A stretch of DNA of 64,000 nt from Nesterenkonia halotolerans (GCF_014874065.1 NZ_JADBEE010000001.1:248001-312000); one strand, 5' to 3'; positions 54,186 through 63,254 are shown, numbered from the stretch's first letter. Program-made: numbers and translations. The notes: generated by a model from the sequence alone, not told the origin.

Positions 54186-55223
54186 TCAGCTGTCCAGGTA
54201 GCGCGAGGACCAGGTCTGTGAGTACTTCTTGTTGACTTCACGGGTGGCTCGGGAGCTATGGACCAGGGTCTGCTGCATCTTCTCGGAGAGCTTCGGTCGG
54301 AGACCTTCCGGTGGACGGACCATGCCCTCTTGGGCCACCGTTGCCACAAGAGCTCCGTCGCGGCTATAGATGGACCCCTGGGCCAGCCCGCGCGCGTTCT
54401 GGGCACTCGGGCTCTGCTGGACATAGAGCAGCCACTCGTCGGCACGCGCGTCGCGGTGCCACCACATCGCGTGGTCCAGCGACGCGACCTTCATCTCCGG
54501 TTTGGCCCAATAGAGCCCGTGCCGACGCAGGATCGGCTCCAGCAGCGTGTAGTCCGAGGCGTAGAGGATCGCGGCCCGGTGGATATTGGGATCATCGGGC
54601 AGCGGAGCCTTGGTCCGAAGCCACACTGCGCTGGTGGCATGTGGGTCCTGGTCTGCCTCCAGGTAGATCGGCCGGTCCACGTGCCGGATGTCGAAGGGCC
54701 GACCATGCGCCCACTCGTGGACGATCGGGTGCTTCACGTGACCGACGAGCTCCTGCGGCTCTGCGAGGTCCTCGGGGTCCGGCACGCCCTGCGGCATCCG
54801 ACGCTGGTGCGCGACCCCGGGGGAGGGGCGCTGGAAAGAGGCGATCATGGACAGGATGGGGGTGCCGTCCTGATAGGCCTGGCTCCGGCGGGCGGAGAAG
54901 GAGCCGCCGTCGCGCAGTCGCTCGACCGAAACCTGGATCGGCTTGGTGGCGTCTCCCGGGCGCAGGAAATACCCGTGCACCGAATGGATCAGCCGTTCGG
55001 GCTCGACGGTCTGCATCGCCGCAGTCGCCGCCTGCGCGAGGACCTGTCCGCCGAAGACGCGCCAGTAGGCCTGTTGGAACACCGGGCCCAGGAAGTGGTC
55101 CTCGGCGCTGGGACCGGCCCCCGCGGCGTCGTCCGGATCCAGGTGCTGCAGCTGCAGCATGTCGACGAGCTGCTGCACGGAGTCAGCGGCGCTCGGCACG
55201 CGGTACCGGTGATCATCGGGCAT
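54186..55223 (-). CDS. tesB: Acyl-CoA thioesterase II (TesB)
   Basis: Hydrolyses acyl-CoA to fatty acid and CoA. The 345-residue protein has a double hotdog fold: first domain with FGGQVLAQAATAAMQT-type (about 58-75), second with LDHAMWWHRDARADEWLLY, where the conserved Asp of SLDHAMW belongs to the active site together with Gln/Thr of the late GSIYSRDGALVATVAQEG. Length is a little above the usual 286. Start ATG has GGAAGGA 6 bases upstream. -10 candidate TAGAGT at 55262-55267; a long perfect hairpin abuts it. It converges with mshA, 1 base apart. Confidence 0.9.
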   Translation of the reverse strand: MPDDHRYRVPSAADSVQQLVDMLQLQHLDPDDAAGAGPSAEDHFLGPVFQQAYWRVFGGQVLAQAATAAMQTVEPERLIHSVHGYFLRPGDATKPIQVSVERLRDGGSFSARRSQAYQDGTPILSMIASFQRPSPGVAHQRRMPQGVPDPEDLAEPQELVGHVKHPIVHEWAHGRPFDIRHVDRPIYLEADQDPHATSAVWLRTKAPLPDDPNIHRAAILYASDYTLLEPILRRHGLYWAKPEMKVASLDHAMWWHRDARADEWLLYVQQSPSAQNARGLAQGSIYSRDGALVATVAQEGMVRPPEGLRPKLSEKMQQTLVHSSRATREVNKKYSQTWSSRYLDS

Positions 55224-55261
55224 GCGATGTCCTTCCAGGCCGGGACAGGGTCATTGCTCCT

Positions 55262-55267
55262 ACTCTA
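55262..55267 (-). promoter_or_regulatory. -10 box (TAGAGT) of tesB
   Basis: TAGAGT on the minus strand, 38 bases before the tesB start. The base of a perfect 20-bp stem begins at the adjacent base 55268 and would cover the -35 region. Confidence 0.45.
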
Positions 55268-55319
55268 ACGGCCCGCCCCCGGGTCTGACCTGGTCGGGCC
55301 AGACCCGGGGGCGGGCCGT
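55268..55319. terminator. Perfect 20-bp inverted repeat between gntP and tesB
   Basis: The arms 55268-55287 and 55300-55319 are perfect complements, with a 12-base loop (ACCTGGTCGGGC). On the minus strand it stands 68 bases after the gntP stop, where it can end the gnt message; only a short T-rich run follows. It also overlaps the likely tesB -35 region. Confidence 0.6.
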
Positions 55320-55386
55320 GAGGGTGTCAGCGCGACGCTCGGTGAGCCGAGGCCGGGGCTGTCCCGGCCAGATCACCTGGACGCGA

Positions 55387-56787
55387 TCAGACCAGCGAAG
55401 CGACCCCGAAGAGCGCCCAGGCCAGCAGGAAGGCCATCACACCGATGAGCGTCTCGAGCACGGTCCAGGTCTTCAGCGTGGTCTTCACATCCATGTCGAA
55501 GAAGCGGGAGATGAGCCAGAAGCCGGAGTCGTTGACGTGGGAGGCGATCACTGAGCCGCCTGCCACCGAGATGACCATCGCCGCGAGCTGCAGCTCGTTG
55601 AAGTCCGCGGCGGCCACGCCGGTGGCCAGCAGTCCTGCGGCCGTGGTCAGCGCCACGGTGGCCGAACCCTGAGCGATGCGCAGCACGCCGGCGATCACGA
55701 AGCCCGCGACGATCAGCGGGATGCCCATCCCAGATAGGGAGTCTGAGAGGGCCTCGCCGATGCCCGATTCACGCAGCACACCGCCGAACATGCCGCCCGC
55801 GCCGGTGATCAAGATGACCGCGCAGACCGGAGCCAGCGCCTTGTCCATGACGTCCTGGGCGCCGCTCATGCCGCGTCCACCCCGGGTGCCGACAGCCGCG
55901 ACGGCCACGAGCAGCGTGATGATCAGCGCCACCGGAGTCGCGCCCAGCGTGGTGAGTAGGCCATACCAGGCCGATTCGGTCTGATCGGCAGAGACGACCC
56001 CCGCCGTGGAGAGCGTGTCCAGGCCGGTGTTCAGGAAGATCAGCAGCATCGGCAGCAGCAGGATCAGCACCACCGTGGAGAACCTGGGCGGGTTCTTCTC
56101 CGCCTCTTCATCGGCCTGGCCCAGCAGCATCGGGATGGGCAGCTCGAACCGGCGACCGGCCCACATCCCGAAGAGATAGCTGGTGACGTACCAGGTGAGG
56201 ACCGCGATCGGCAGAGCGACCAGCAGCAGGATGCCGACATTGGCCTCGAAGAACTCGCTGGCGGCCACGGGGCCGGGGTGCGGCGGGACGAAGACATGCA
56301 TGACCGAGAACGCACCGGCCACGGGGAGTCCGTAGATCAGCACCGAGCCGCCCAGTCGACGGCCCACGGCGAAGACCACGGGCAGCATGACCACCAGGCC
56401 CGCGTCGAAGAAGATCGGGAAGCCGAAGAGCAGCGACGCGACGCCCAGGGCGAGCGGTGCTCGCTTCTCGCCGAATCGGGTGACCAGGGCGTCCGCGAGG
56501 ACCTTGGCGCCGCCGGAGACCTCCACGATGCGTCCGAGCATGGCGCCGAGACCCACCAGGAGCGCGACTGAAGCCAGCGTGGAGCCGAACCCTGAGGTCA
56601 GCACCGGCACGATCTGGGCCGTGGGGATGCCCGCCGCGGCAGCGGTCAGCAGCGAGACGAGGATGAGGGCCACGAAGGCGTGGACCTTGAACCGGATGAT
56701 GAGCAGCAGAAGCACCGCGATGGAGGCTGCGGCGATGCCGAGCAGCGGTCCGGTGCCGAGGGTCTGTTCCCAGCCTTCGAGGGTCAT
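55387..56787 (-). CDS. gntP: Gluconate:H+ symporter (GntP family)
   Basis: A 466-residue permease of the GntP family with 12 to 14 hydrophobic segments spread over the whole length. Family features: GFGSTLASVALLVGLGAMLGRIVEVSGGA near residue 70, FVPPHPGPVAA near residue 170, and NDSGFWLISRF near residue 425. It imports gluconate with protons. The ATG at 56787 overlaps the gntK stop (ATGA) and has GGAAG upstream, so the two are coupled. A hairpin at 55268-55319 may end the message. Adjacent gluconokinase and GntR-type regulator support gluconate as substrate. Confidence 0.92.
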   Translation of the reverse strand: MTLEGWEQTLGTGPLLGIAAASIAVLLLLIIRFKVHAFVALILVSLLTAAAAGIPTAQIVPVLTSGFGSTLASVALLVGLGAMLGRIVEVSGGAKVLADALVTRFGEKRAPLALGVASLLFGFPIFFDAGLVVMLPVVFAVGRRLGGSVLIYGLPVAGAFSVMHVFVPPHPGPVAASEFFEANVGILLLVALPIAVLTWYVTSYLFGMWAGRRFELPIPMLLGQADEEAEKNPPRFSTVVLILLLPMLLIFLNTGLDTLSTAGVVSADQTESAWYGLLTTLGATPVALIITLLVAVAAVGTRGGRGMSGAQDVMDKALAPVCAVILITGAGGMFGGVLRESGIGEALSDSLSGMGIPLIVAGFVIAGVLRIAQGSATVALTTAAGLLATGVAAADFNELQLAAMVISVAGGSVIASHVNDSGFWLISRFFDMDVKTTLKTWTVLETLIGVMAFLLAWALFGVASLV

Positions 56788-57389
56788 GAGTTCTTCCAAT
56801 CAGTGCTGTGGTCTGTGAAGGGGGCCGCGTCTGCGGAGGCAGCCGCGTCCCGCGTGGAGCTGAGCCAGCCCCGCGCGGCGGAGAGGAGGTCCTCGATGGT
56901 GGTGTCGTTGGGCAGCCGGACTCCGTCCTCTTCCGGGTCCAGGGGCTCCAAGGTCTGCAGCTGAGATTCGAGCAGCTCAGGCGGCATGAAGTGTCCGCTG
57001 CGGTGGGCAAGTCTGGTGCTCAGTCGCGGGACGTCGACATCCACATGCAGGAAGATCACCCGGCCCTCGGCGGTGTCCAGCAGATCACGGTAGCTTCGGC
57101 GCAGCGCCGAGCAGGTGATGACGCTTCCGGTCTGCGCCTGCTCTGACATCCAGTCCCGCAGCGCACGGAGCCAGGGCCACCGGTCTTCATCGGTGAGCGG
57201 AGTCTGGGCCGCCATCTTGGCGATGTTCGCCTCGGGATGGAACTCGTCGGCTTCGGCCATCGGCAGCTGGAGCTCTTCTGCCAGTGCCGCGGCGAGCGTC
57301 GATTTGCCGGAGCCGGAGACCCCCATCACGACGAGGTGACAAGGAGGAGCCGCTCTGCTCGGGCTAGGGTTGGTGGGGGGATTCGTCAT
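56784..57389 (-). CDS. gntK: Gluconokinase
   Basis: Phosphorylates gluconate to 6-phosphogluconate with ATP. The 201-residue P-loop kinase has Walker A VMGVSGSGKSTLA near residue 25, DEFHPEANIAKMAAQTPLTDEDRWPWL (substrate and lid region), CSALRRSYRDLLD, and HFMPPELLESQLQTLEPL, all typical of GntK. The ATG at 57389 has AAAGGA 5 bases upstream and is chosen over 57413. It is first in the gntK-gntP operon. The promoter (TATCTT at 57451-57456) carries a palindrome between its -10 and -35 boxes. Confidence 0.93.
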   Translation of the reverse strand: MTNPPTNPSPSRAAPPCHLVVMGVSGSGKSTLAAALAEELQLPMAEADEFHPEANIAKMAAQTPLTDEDRWPWLRALRDWMSEQAQTGSVITCSALRRSYRDLLDTAEGRVIFLHVDVDVPRLSTRLAHRSGHFMPPELLESQLQTLEPLDPEEDGVRLPNDTTIEDLLSAARGWLSSTRDAAASADAAPFTDHSTDWKNS

Positions 57390-57450
57390 CGAATTCCTTT
57401 GTGCTGAGGACATGTGCTGAGGCCCCTGTGACGGGGACCACGTGCCAGCT

Positions 57451-57456
57451 AAGATA
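57451..57456 (-). promoter_or_regulatory. -10 box (TATCTT) of gntK-gntP
   Basis: TATCTT on the minus strand with a -35-like TGACAC at 57475-57480, 18 bases away. The palindrome at 57458-57477 fills the spacer. Confidence 0.45.
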
Positions 57457-57457
57457 G

Positions 57458-57477
57458 CACCTTTATCGCTAAAGGTG
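57458..57477. promoter_or_regulatory. Palindromic operator candidate for the GntR-type regulator
   Basis: CACCTTTA-TCGC-TAAAGGTG, a perfect 8-bp inverted repeat with a 4-base centre, in the 125-base gap between gntK and the divergent GntR-family gene. It lies inside the likely gntK core promoter and 37 bases before the regulator start, so one bound dimer could repress both directions. Confidence 0.6.
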
Positions 57478-57514
57478 TCATGTTTGCACCATCGACCGAT
57501 CAGAAAGCAGTCCT

Positions 57515-58216
57515 GTGCCGAAGAGTTCCGCCGTCGCCCGCGTAGGCCGCGACGCGATATCCGAGACCCTCGGCCGCGAGATCGTGGACGGTGCGCTGAG
57601 CCCCGGCACGGTGCTCACGCTCGAGTCGCTGCAGCTGCGCTTCGGGGTCTCCCGCACGGTCGCGCGAGACAGCGTGAAGGTGCTCGAGTCCCACGGTCTG
57701 CTCTACTCCAAGCGCCGGGTCGGGCTTGTCGTCACCGGACCCGAACACTGGAGCGTCTTCGCTCCGGCGGTGATCGCCTGGCGCCTGGCCTCCCGCCATG
57801 CCCGCACTGCGTTCATCGAGCTGACCCAGCTGCGCATCGCCGTGGAGACCGAAGCGGTGGCGATGGCGGCCCTGCGGCGCACGGAGGACCAGGCACGCCG
57901 ACTCTTGGACCTCGCCGCGAGCATGCGGCGCCTCGGTGAGGCCGAGCAGGTCGAAGAGTTCATGCTGGCGGATGTGGCCTTCCACCGGCTCCTGCTCGAA
58001 GCCGGGGCGAACTCGATGTTCGCGGCCCTGGCCGAGGTGGTGGCCGAGGTGCTCACCGGACGCACACAGCACGGCCTCATGCCGACTCGCCCCATGCCAG
58101 AGGCGCTCGACGCCCATGACGGCGTCGCCCGGGCCATCGCCGACCAGGATCCCGAGGCCGCACGCCGGCAGATGGAGATCCTCGTCGGTGAGGTGCGCTC
58201 GGCTCTGGAACAATGA
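57515..58216 (+). CDS. GntR family transcriptional regulator, FCD (FadR) type
   Basis: A 233-residue repressor. The N-terminal winged helix (about 10-75) shows LGREIVDGALSPGTVL, LQLRFGVSRTVARDSVKVLESHGLLYS and a wing SKRRVGLVV. The C-terminal FCD domain (about 90-230) has ELTQLRIAVETEAVAMAA, DVAFHRLLLEAGANSMF and AHDGVARAIADQD, with the Asp and His residues that hold a metal. The ligand is probably gluconate or 6-phosphogluconate, by neighbourhood. The GTG at 57515 is the start; its ribosome site is weak. The stop overlaps the next gene. Confidence 0.9.
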   Translation: MPKSSAVARVGRDAISETLGREIVDGALSPGTVLTLESLQLRFGVSRTVARDSVKVLESHGLLYSKRRVGLVVTGPEHWSVFAPAVIAWRLASRHARTAFIELTQLRIAVETEAVAMAALRRTEDQARRLLDLAASMRRLGEAEQVEEFMLADVAFHRLLLEAGANSMFAALAEVVAEVLTGRTQHGLMPTRPMPEALDAHDGVARAIADQDPEAARRQMEILVGEVRSALEQ

Positions 58217-58896
58217 GGACCATGACTGAATCGCTGAGATTCGCAGAGGCCGTCTCCCTGCAGGATCTCTCCACCTACATCAAGCGCGCCCGCCGCATCC
58301 AGGAACAGGGCATCCGGCTCCAGTCCGTAGGCCAGGTGCTGGCGGCCTGGGTCCCGGTGATGACGCCCAGCTCGCTCACGGGTCAGCTGCCGGCGGTGCT
58401 GGGGCTGCGCACCCTTGCGCTGGCGGAGGCATCGCAGACCGATGTCACCGCAGAACTCAGCTCGATCAGCGAACGGATCGCGCGGATGAACCCTGCAGAG
58501 ACCACCCTGGCACTGCCGCCGAGCCGGCTGACCGTGCCCTGGGCCGCAGTGACCCCGCCGCGCTCCGGCTGGGAGCCGCTCGGGAGCCTGGACGACGACG
58601 AGCTCAGGCGCCAGGCAGAGGCCGGGATCGCAGAGATTGCCGAGGCAGTGCCCACTTCGGCGGGTGCCGCCGTCGTCGAACAGGTCCGTGAACGCGTCTG
58701 GGGAAGGACGCTGGAGGTTCAGGCGGATTCGGCGGCTCAGCACATTCCGGCTGGTGCAGCGTTCGGGGCCCATGCGTTGAACTTCCTCGCGGGCGACGCC
58801 GCAGGCGGTGCAACCACGGTGCACCGCCGCGGGCGCTGGATCCGGCTGAGCTCTCAGGGTGGCTTCATCCTGTGCCGCAGCACCAGGGAGCAGTGA
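58213..58896 (+). CDS. Hypothetical protein, unknown actinobacterial family
   Basis: A 227-residue soluble protein without signal peptide or membrane segment. The ATG at 58213 overlaps the GntR stop (ATGA); an internal ATG at 58222 is also possible. The N-terminal third is helical (FAEAVSLQDLSTYIKRARRI, then VLGLRTLALAEAS); a Pro-rich middle (LALPPSRLTVPWAAVTPPRSGWEPLG) follows, and the end has a beta-rich RRGRWIRLSSQGGFILCR. I do not recognise the family; I recall similar unnamed genes in Micrococcales near a truncated globin, as here. Coupling to gntR may be only positional. Confidence 0.6.
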   Translation: MRTMTESLRFAEAVSLQDLSTYIKRARRIQEQGIRLQSVGQVLAAWVPVMTPSSLTGQLPAVLGLRTLALAEASQTDVTAELSSISERIARMNPAETTLALPPSRLTVPWAAVTPPRSGWEPLGSLDDDELRRQAEAGIAEIAEAVPTSAGAAVVEQVRERVWGRTLEVQADSAAQHIPAGAAFGAHALNFLAGDAAGGATTVHRRGRWIRLSSQGGFILCRSTREQ

Positions 58897-58974
58897 GCGC
58901 GCGAGCAGTGACTCCGCACCCCTGGACTGACCTCGGCACAGGCTGGGTCCGTGCGATCGTGAGGGTCAGGGCCG

Positions 58975-59544
58975 TCAGCTGTTGACCATCGAATGGGCGG
59001 CGCGCTCGAGGTAGTCCCAGAGGATCTGGTCGTGCAGCGGGGAGAGCTCTGCGGCGTCGACCCCTGCGCGCATGAAGCGCAGCCACTTGTCCCGCGCCTC
59101 GGCGTCCACGGTGAAAGGCATGTGACGCATGCGCAGCCGGGGGTGGCCGCGCTGTTCCTGGTAGGTCCGCGGGCCGCCCCAGTACTGCTCGAGGAAGGTG
59201 AGCAGCCGCTCTTTGGCCGGAGCCAGATCCTCCTCTGGGTACATGGCTTTGAAGTCATCGTCCTCGGCGACGTGGGCGTAGAAGACATCGACGATCGTCT
59301 GGAAGGTCTCCCGTCCGCCGACGGCCTCGTAGAAGCTCTGCTGCTCAGCCCCTGACTGCTCCGCAGATCCCTGTGCCTGGCCGGGCTGCACTTGTCCGGG
59401 CTGGCTGAGACTGGGCTGGGCCGAGGGCAGGCCGGAGACCTGCGACGGAGGACGACCCACCGGTTTCACGGTGGCGATCGGCGCGCCGAGGCGGTTCGAG
59501 AACTTCGGGAGCTCGCGAGGGGGCTGTGGATCTTCGTCAGACAT
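58975..59544 (-). CDS. Truncated haemoglobin, group II (GlbO type)
   Basis: A 189-residue globin. The 2-on-2 globin domain spans about 63-188: [50 protein letters not shown], and [23 protein letters not shown], where the His of MRHMPF is the proximal haem ligand and the Trp of YWGGP the distal-side marker of group II. The first 62 residues are Pro/Gln/Ser/Gly-rich ([19 protein letters not shown]), an extension not present in the typical protein of about 130. The ATG at 59544 has AGGAGG 3 bases upstream. Roles in oxygen or NO handling are known for relatives. Confidence 0.9.
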   Translation of the reverse strand: MSDEDPQPPRELPKFSNRLGAPIATVKPVGRPPSQVSGLPSAQPSLSQPGQVQPGQAQGSAEQSGAEQQSFYEAVGGRETFQTIVDVFYAHVAEDDDFKAMYPEEDLAPAKERLLTFLEQYWGGPRTYQEQRGHPRLRMRHMPFTVDAEARDKWLRFMRAGVDAAELSPLHDQILWDYLERAAHSMVNS

Positions 59545-59683
59545 GTTCCTCCTGGACGCAGTTCGTCCTTGACGCTGTGCAGGGTGCAACGATACTCGCT
59601 GCGGCCATGTTCCCTCCTCGAGAACGTAGGATTGTCCCGGCCCACCGTCCCGCGCACTGCTCCCGAAAGATCCCGGAGACCAC

Positions 59684-60169
59684 ATGGAAGACATCATGGA
59701 AGTCCACATCGCCACTGACCACGCCGGCATGGAGCTCTCTGCCCACCTGGTCAGCCACCTGCGTGGACTCGGCTACCAGCTCATCGATCATGGTCCGCAG
59801 GAGTATGACGCCGCGGATGACTACCCGGCGTTCTGCATCCGCGCGGCTCAAGCAGTGGTCGCGGCTCGAGCTGCTGGCAAGAACGCGCTGGGCATCGTGC
59901 TGGGCGGCTCGGGCAACGGCGAGCAGATCGCCGCCAACAAGGTCTCCGGGACACGCGCAGCCCTGGCGTGGAACCTTGACACCGCAGTCCTGGCCCGTGA
60001 ACACAACGACGCCAATGTGGTGGCGCTGGGCGGTCGCCAGCACAGCCTCGAGGAGGCGACCAGCATCGTCGAGGCCTTCCTGAAGACCGGATTCAGCGGC
60101 GACGAGCGCCATGCACGACGGATCTCGAAGATCGCCCACTATGAGCTGACCCGCGAGATCCTCGACTGA
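59684..60169 (+). CDS. rpiB: Ribose-5-phosphate isomerase B
   Basis: Interconverts ribulose 5-phosphate and ribose 5-phosphate. The 161-residue RpiB shows [14 protein letters not shown] (Asp/His at the substrate), [13 protein letters not shown], and [26 protein letters not shown]. As in mycobacterial RpiB the Cys of the E. coli enzyme is replaced and the Glu of GNGEQ (E80) is the likely base. ATG at 59684 has GGAG 5 bases upstream; -10 candidate TAGGAT at 59627-59632. The nei-type gene follows after 3 bases. It continues the pathway from GndA. Confidence 0.93.
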   Translation: MEDIMEVHIATDHAGMELSAHLVSHLRGLGYQLIDHGPQEYDAADDYPAFCIRAAQAVVAARAAGKNALGIVLGGSGNGEQIAANKVSGTRAALAWNLDTAVLAREHNDANVVALGGRQHSLEEATSIVEAFLKTGFSGDERHARRISKIAHYELTREILD

Positions 60170-60172
60170 TCC

Positions 60173-61120
60173 ATGCCTGAAGGCCACACGCTCCACCGGC
60201 TCGCTGCCCAGTTCAACGAGGTCTTCGTGGGCCGAGACTGGCAGGTCAGCTCCCCGCAGGGCCGATTCTCCGCAGGGGCGAGGCGCCTCGACGGAGGCGT
60301 CCCGCAGCGCGCTGAAGCCTGGGGCAAACACCTCTTCGTCCACCTGGAGACCGAGATCTGGCATGTCCATCTGGGTCTCTACGGCGCCTTCAGCTTCCGT
60401 GGCGACAGCGAGTTCTCCGCTCCGCCCTCCATCGGTGCACCCCGCGCGTGGGTCGAGGAGCTGACGCCCGCCTATGACGAAGCTGGCTGGCTGATCCCGG
60501 AGCTGCCGCGCGGAGCGGTGCGGGCACGGGTCCAGTCCAGATCGGGATGGGCGGATCTCCGCGGGCCCACGACCTGCGCGGTGCTGGAACCGAGCGAGTA
60601 CCACACCGTGATCGCGCGGCTCGGCCCAGACCCGCTGCGGCATCTGCCGAAGGCGTCGGATCCGACACCCGGTTCAAAAGGCCCCGGCTCTGATGACTCT
60701 GATGCCGAAGATTCTGATGCCGAAGACACTGGCTCCGAAGGCTCAGGATCTGAGCGCTTCCTGCACAACCTCTCACGTCGCCGGATCAGCATCGGCGCGG
60801 CCCTGATGGATCAGGCAGTCATCGCGGGGGTGGGGAACATCTTCCGTGCCGAATCGCTCTTCCTGGAGGGCATCGACCCGGCCACGCCCAGCAATGCACT
60901 CAGCCGGGTCCGGGGCGAGGCCCTGTGGGACCGGCTCACCGAGCAGCTGCGCACCGGGGTCCGGGAGGGTCTGATCCGGACGCTGCGCGCCGAGGGCGAC
61001 CGCCGGCACTGGGTCTACCAGCACCAGGGTTCGGCCTGTCTGCGCTGCGGAGCGCAGATCACGGTCCGCGAGCTGCAGGGTCGTCGGCTGTACTGGTGTC
61101 CCGGCTGCCAGCAGGGCTGA
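60173..61120 (+). CDS. Fpg/Nei family DNA glycosylase (endonuclease VIII-like)
   Basis: A 315-residue base-excision glycosylase/AP lyase. The N-terminal MPEGHTLHRL gives the catalytic Pro2 and Glu3; the helix-two-turn-helix part has QAVIAGVGNIFRAESLF; a zinc finger of four Cys (CLRCG...YWCPGC) ends the protein. PEGHT rather than PELPE points to the Nei side. An acidic insert rich in Ser/Asp/Glu/Gly at about residues 165-195 lies before the helical domain and is encoded partly by a 15-base tandem repeat (60698-60727). It follows rpiB by 3 bases. Confidence 0.88.
   Translation: MPEGHTLHRLAAQFNEVFVGRDWQVSSPQGRFSAGARRLDGGVPQRAEAWGKHLFVHLETEIWHVHLGLYGAFSFRGDSEFSAPPSIGAPRAWVEELTPAYDEAGWLIPELPRGAVRARVQSRSGWADLRGPTTCAVLEPSEYHTVIARLGPDPLRHLPKASDPTPGSKGPGSDDSDAEDSDAEDTGSEGSGSERFLHNLSRRRISIGAALMDQAVIAGVGNIFRAESLFLEGIDPATPSNALSRVRGEALWDRLTEQLRTGVREGLIRTLRAEGDRRHWVYQHQGSACLRCGAQITVRELQGRRLYWCPGCQQG
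60698..60727 (+). repeat. 15-base tandem repeat in the glycosylase gene
   Basis: Two near-identical copies, 60698-60712 and 60713-60727, each TCTGATGCCGAAGA plus one varying base; a degenerate third copy follows. In frame they encode repeated S-D-A-E-D. Confidence 0.7.
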
Positions 61121-61196
61121 GTCGGATCAGGACGCCGCGCCGGGGTTCCCGTAGAATCACCTGGTCCGTAGAACATCCGTGAGGAGAACACCCCCA

Positions 61197-63248
61197 GTGT
61201 CCGAGAACGCAGCGTCGGAAGTCCCGTCCCAGGCAGCACAGCCGGCTGAGTCCATCAGTATCACCGTAGCCGGTGAGACGACCAGCATCGAGCACGGCAC
61301 CACCGGCACCACGCTCTTCGCGGCGGACAAGACCACGGTGGTGATGCGCGTCGACGGCGAGCTCTGGGACCTGACCCGGGAGATCCCGGCGGGCGCCGTC
61401 GTCGAGGCTGTCGACATCAGCAGCCAGGACGGGCTCAACGTGCTGCGCCACTCCACCGCGCATGTGATGGCGCAGGCCGTCCAGGAGCTGTTCCCCACCG
61501 CCAAGCTGGGCATCGGCCCCTACATCACCGATGGCTTCTACTTCGACTTCGACGTCGCGGATCCCTTCACGCCCGAGGATCTGAAGAAGATCGAGAAGGC
61601 CATGCAGAAGCTGATCAACCAGAGCCAGCTGTTCGAACGCGAGGTCGTCTCCGAGGAGCAGGCCAAGGCCGCCATGGCGGATGAGCCCTATAAGCTCGAG
61701 CTGCTCGGCGTCTCCAGCAGCGAGGGTGAAGCGGCAGAGGGAGCCAGCGTCGAGGTCGGCGGTGGCGAGATCACCATCTACCACAACGTCGACCGACAGG
61801 GGGAGCGCGTCTGGTCCGACCTGTGCCGCGGCCCGCATCTGCCCAACACCAAGCTGATCGCCAACGCCTACGCCGTGATGCGCTCGGCCGCCGCCTACTG
61901 GCGCGGCAAGGAGTCCAACCCCCAGCTGCAGCGGCTCTACGGCACCGCCTGGCCGACCAAGGACGATCTGAAGGCTTATAAGGAGCGGCTGGCGGAGGCT
62001 GAACGTCGCGATCACCGGCGTCTGGGCTCCGAGCTCGACCTCTTCAGCTTCCCTGACGAGCTGGGCTCCGGACTGCCGGTGTTCCATCCCAAGGGCGGAA
62101 TCATCAAGCGGGAGATGGAGGACTACGTCCGGAACCGCCACATCGAGGCGGGCTTCCAGTACGTCGGCACCCCGCACATCTCCAAGGATGGGCTCTTCCA
62201 CACCTCGGGCCACCTGCCCTACTACGCCGACACCATGTTCCCTCCGCTGCATGTGGATGAGGAGCGCGACGCCGAGGGCAACATCACCAAACAAGGCCAG
62301 GACTACCGGCTCAAGGCGATGAACTGCCCCATGCACAACCTGATCTTCCGTTCCCGCGGACGGTCCTACCGAGAGCTGCCGATGCGGCTCTTCGAGTTCG
62401 GCTCCGTCTACCGCTATGAGAAGTCCGGCGTCATCCACGGCCTCACCCGAGTCCGCGGCTTCGCCCAGGATGACTCCCATTCCTATGTGAGCAAGGAACA
62501 GGCCCCCGACGAGGTCCGGCATCTGCTGACCTTCGTGCTCTCGCTGCTGCGCGACTTCGGGCTCGATGACTTCTACCTCGAGCTCTCCACCCGCGATGAG
62601 AACTCGGAGAAGTTCATCGGCAGCGCGGAGCAGTGGGCCGAGGCCACGGCAGTCCTCGAAGAGGCAGCGACCGAGACCGGGCTCGAGCTCGTTCCCGATC
62701 CGGGCGGTGCCGCCTACTACGGGCCCAAGATCTCGGTACAGGCCCGCGACGCGATCGGACGCACCTGGCAGATGTCGACGGTTCAGTACGACTTCAACCA
62801 GCCTGCGCGCTTCGGACTCGAATACCAGGCGGCCGACGGTTCCCGCCAGGAGCCGGTGATGATCCACGCGGCGAAGTTCGGTTCCATCGAACGATTCCTG
62901 GGGGTGCTCACCGAACACTACGCGGGTGCGTTCCCGGTCTGGCTCTCGCCGGTCCAGGTCCGCGCCGTGCCGGTGGCGGAGCCCTTCAACGACTACCTCG
63001 CCGAGGTTGTGGACAAGCTCAAGGCCGCCGGAGTGCGCGCCGAGCTGGAGGACAGCAGCGACCGGTTCCCGAAGAAGATCCGCACCGCCTCGAAGGACAA
63101 GATTCCCTTCGTGCTGATCGCCGGGGGCGACGACGTCGACGCCGGCGCGGTCTCCTTCCGATTCCGCGATGGCAGCCAGGACAATCAGGTGCCGGTGGAC
63201 GAGGCCGTGGCCCGCATCCTCGCCGCCATCGAGTCCAAGGAGGCCTGA
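61197..63248 (+). CDS. thrS: Threonyl-tRNA synthetase
   Basis: Charges tRNA-Thr. The 683-residue class II synthetase has an N-terminal TGS-like domain (about 15-75), the editing domain ([16 protein letters not shown] near 83, with the His cluster of the second-additional domain), and the catalytic core: motif 2 around [16 protein letters not shown], zinc ligand Cys in MNCPMHNL, and motif 3 near [10 protein letters not shown], followed by the anticodon-binding domain. The GTG at 61197 is chosen since GAGGAGA (61181-61187) lies 9 bases before; the frame opens at 61179. -10 candidate TAGAAT near 61152. No T-box leader is seen. Confidence 0.95.
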   Translation: MSENAASEVPSQAAQPAESISITVAGETTSIEHGTTGTTLFAADKTTVVMRVDGELWDLTREIPAGAVVEAVDISSQDGLNVLRHSTAHVMAQAVQELFPTAKLGIGPYITDGFYFDFDVADPFTPEDLKKIEKAMQKLINQSQLFEREVVSEEQAKAAMADEPYKLELLGVSSSEGEAAEGASVEVGGGEITIYHNVDRQGERVWSDLCRGPHLPNTKLIANAYAVMRSAAAYWRGKESNPQLQRLYGTAWPTKDDLKAYKERLAEAERRDHRRLGSELDLFSFPDELGSGLPVFHPKGGIIKREMEDYVRNRHIEAGFQYVGTPHISKDGLFHTSGHLPYYADTMFPPLHVDEERDAEGNITKQGQDYRLKAMNCPMHNLIFRSRGRSYRELPMRLFEFGSVYRYEKSGVIHGLTRVRGFAQDDSHSYVSKEQAPDEVRHLLTFVLSLLRDFGLDDFYLELSTRDENSEKFIGSAEQWAEATAVLEEAATETGLELVPDPGGAAYYGPKISVQARDAIGRTWQMSTVQYDFNQPARFGLEYQAADGSRQEPVMIHAAKFGSIERFLGVLTEHYAGAFPVWLSPVQVRAVPVAEPFNDYLAEVVDKLKAAGVRAELEDSSDRFPKKIRTASKDKIPFVLIAGGDDVDAGAVSFRFRDGSQDNQVPVDEAVARILAAIESKEA

Positions 63249-63254
63249 GCGGAC

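Noticed and set aside
55268..55319. Inverted repeat as the end of an insertion sequence
   Set aside because: No transposase gene or target duplication is near; the two arms face each other over a 12-base loop, which fits a hairpin.
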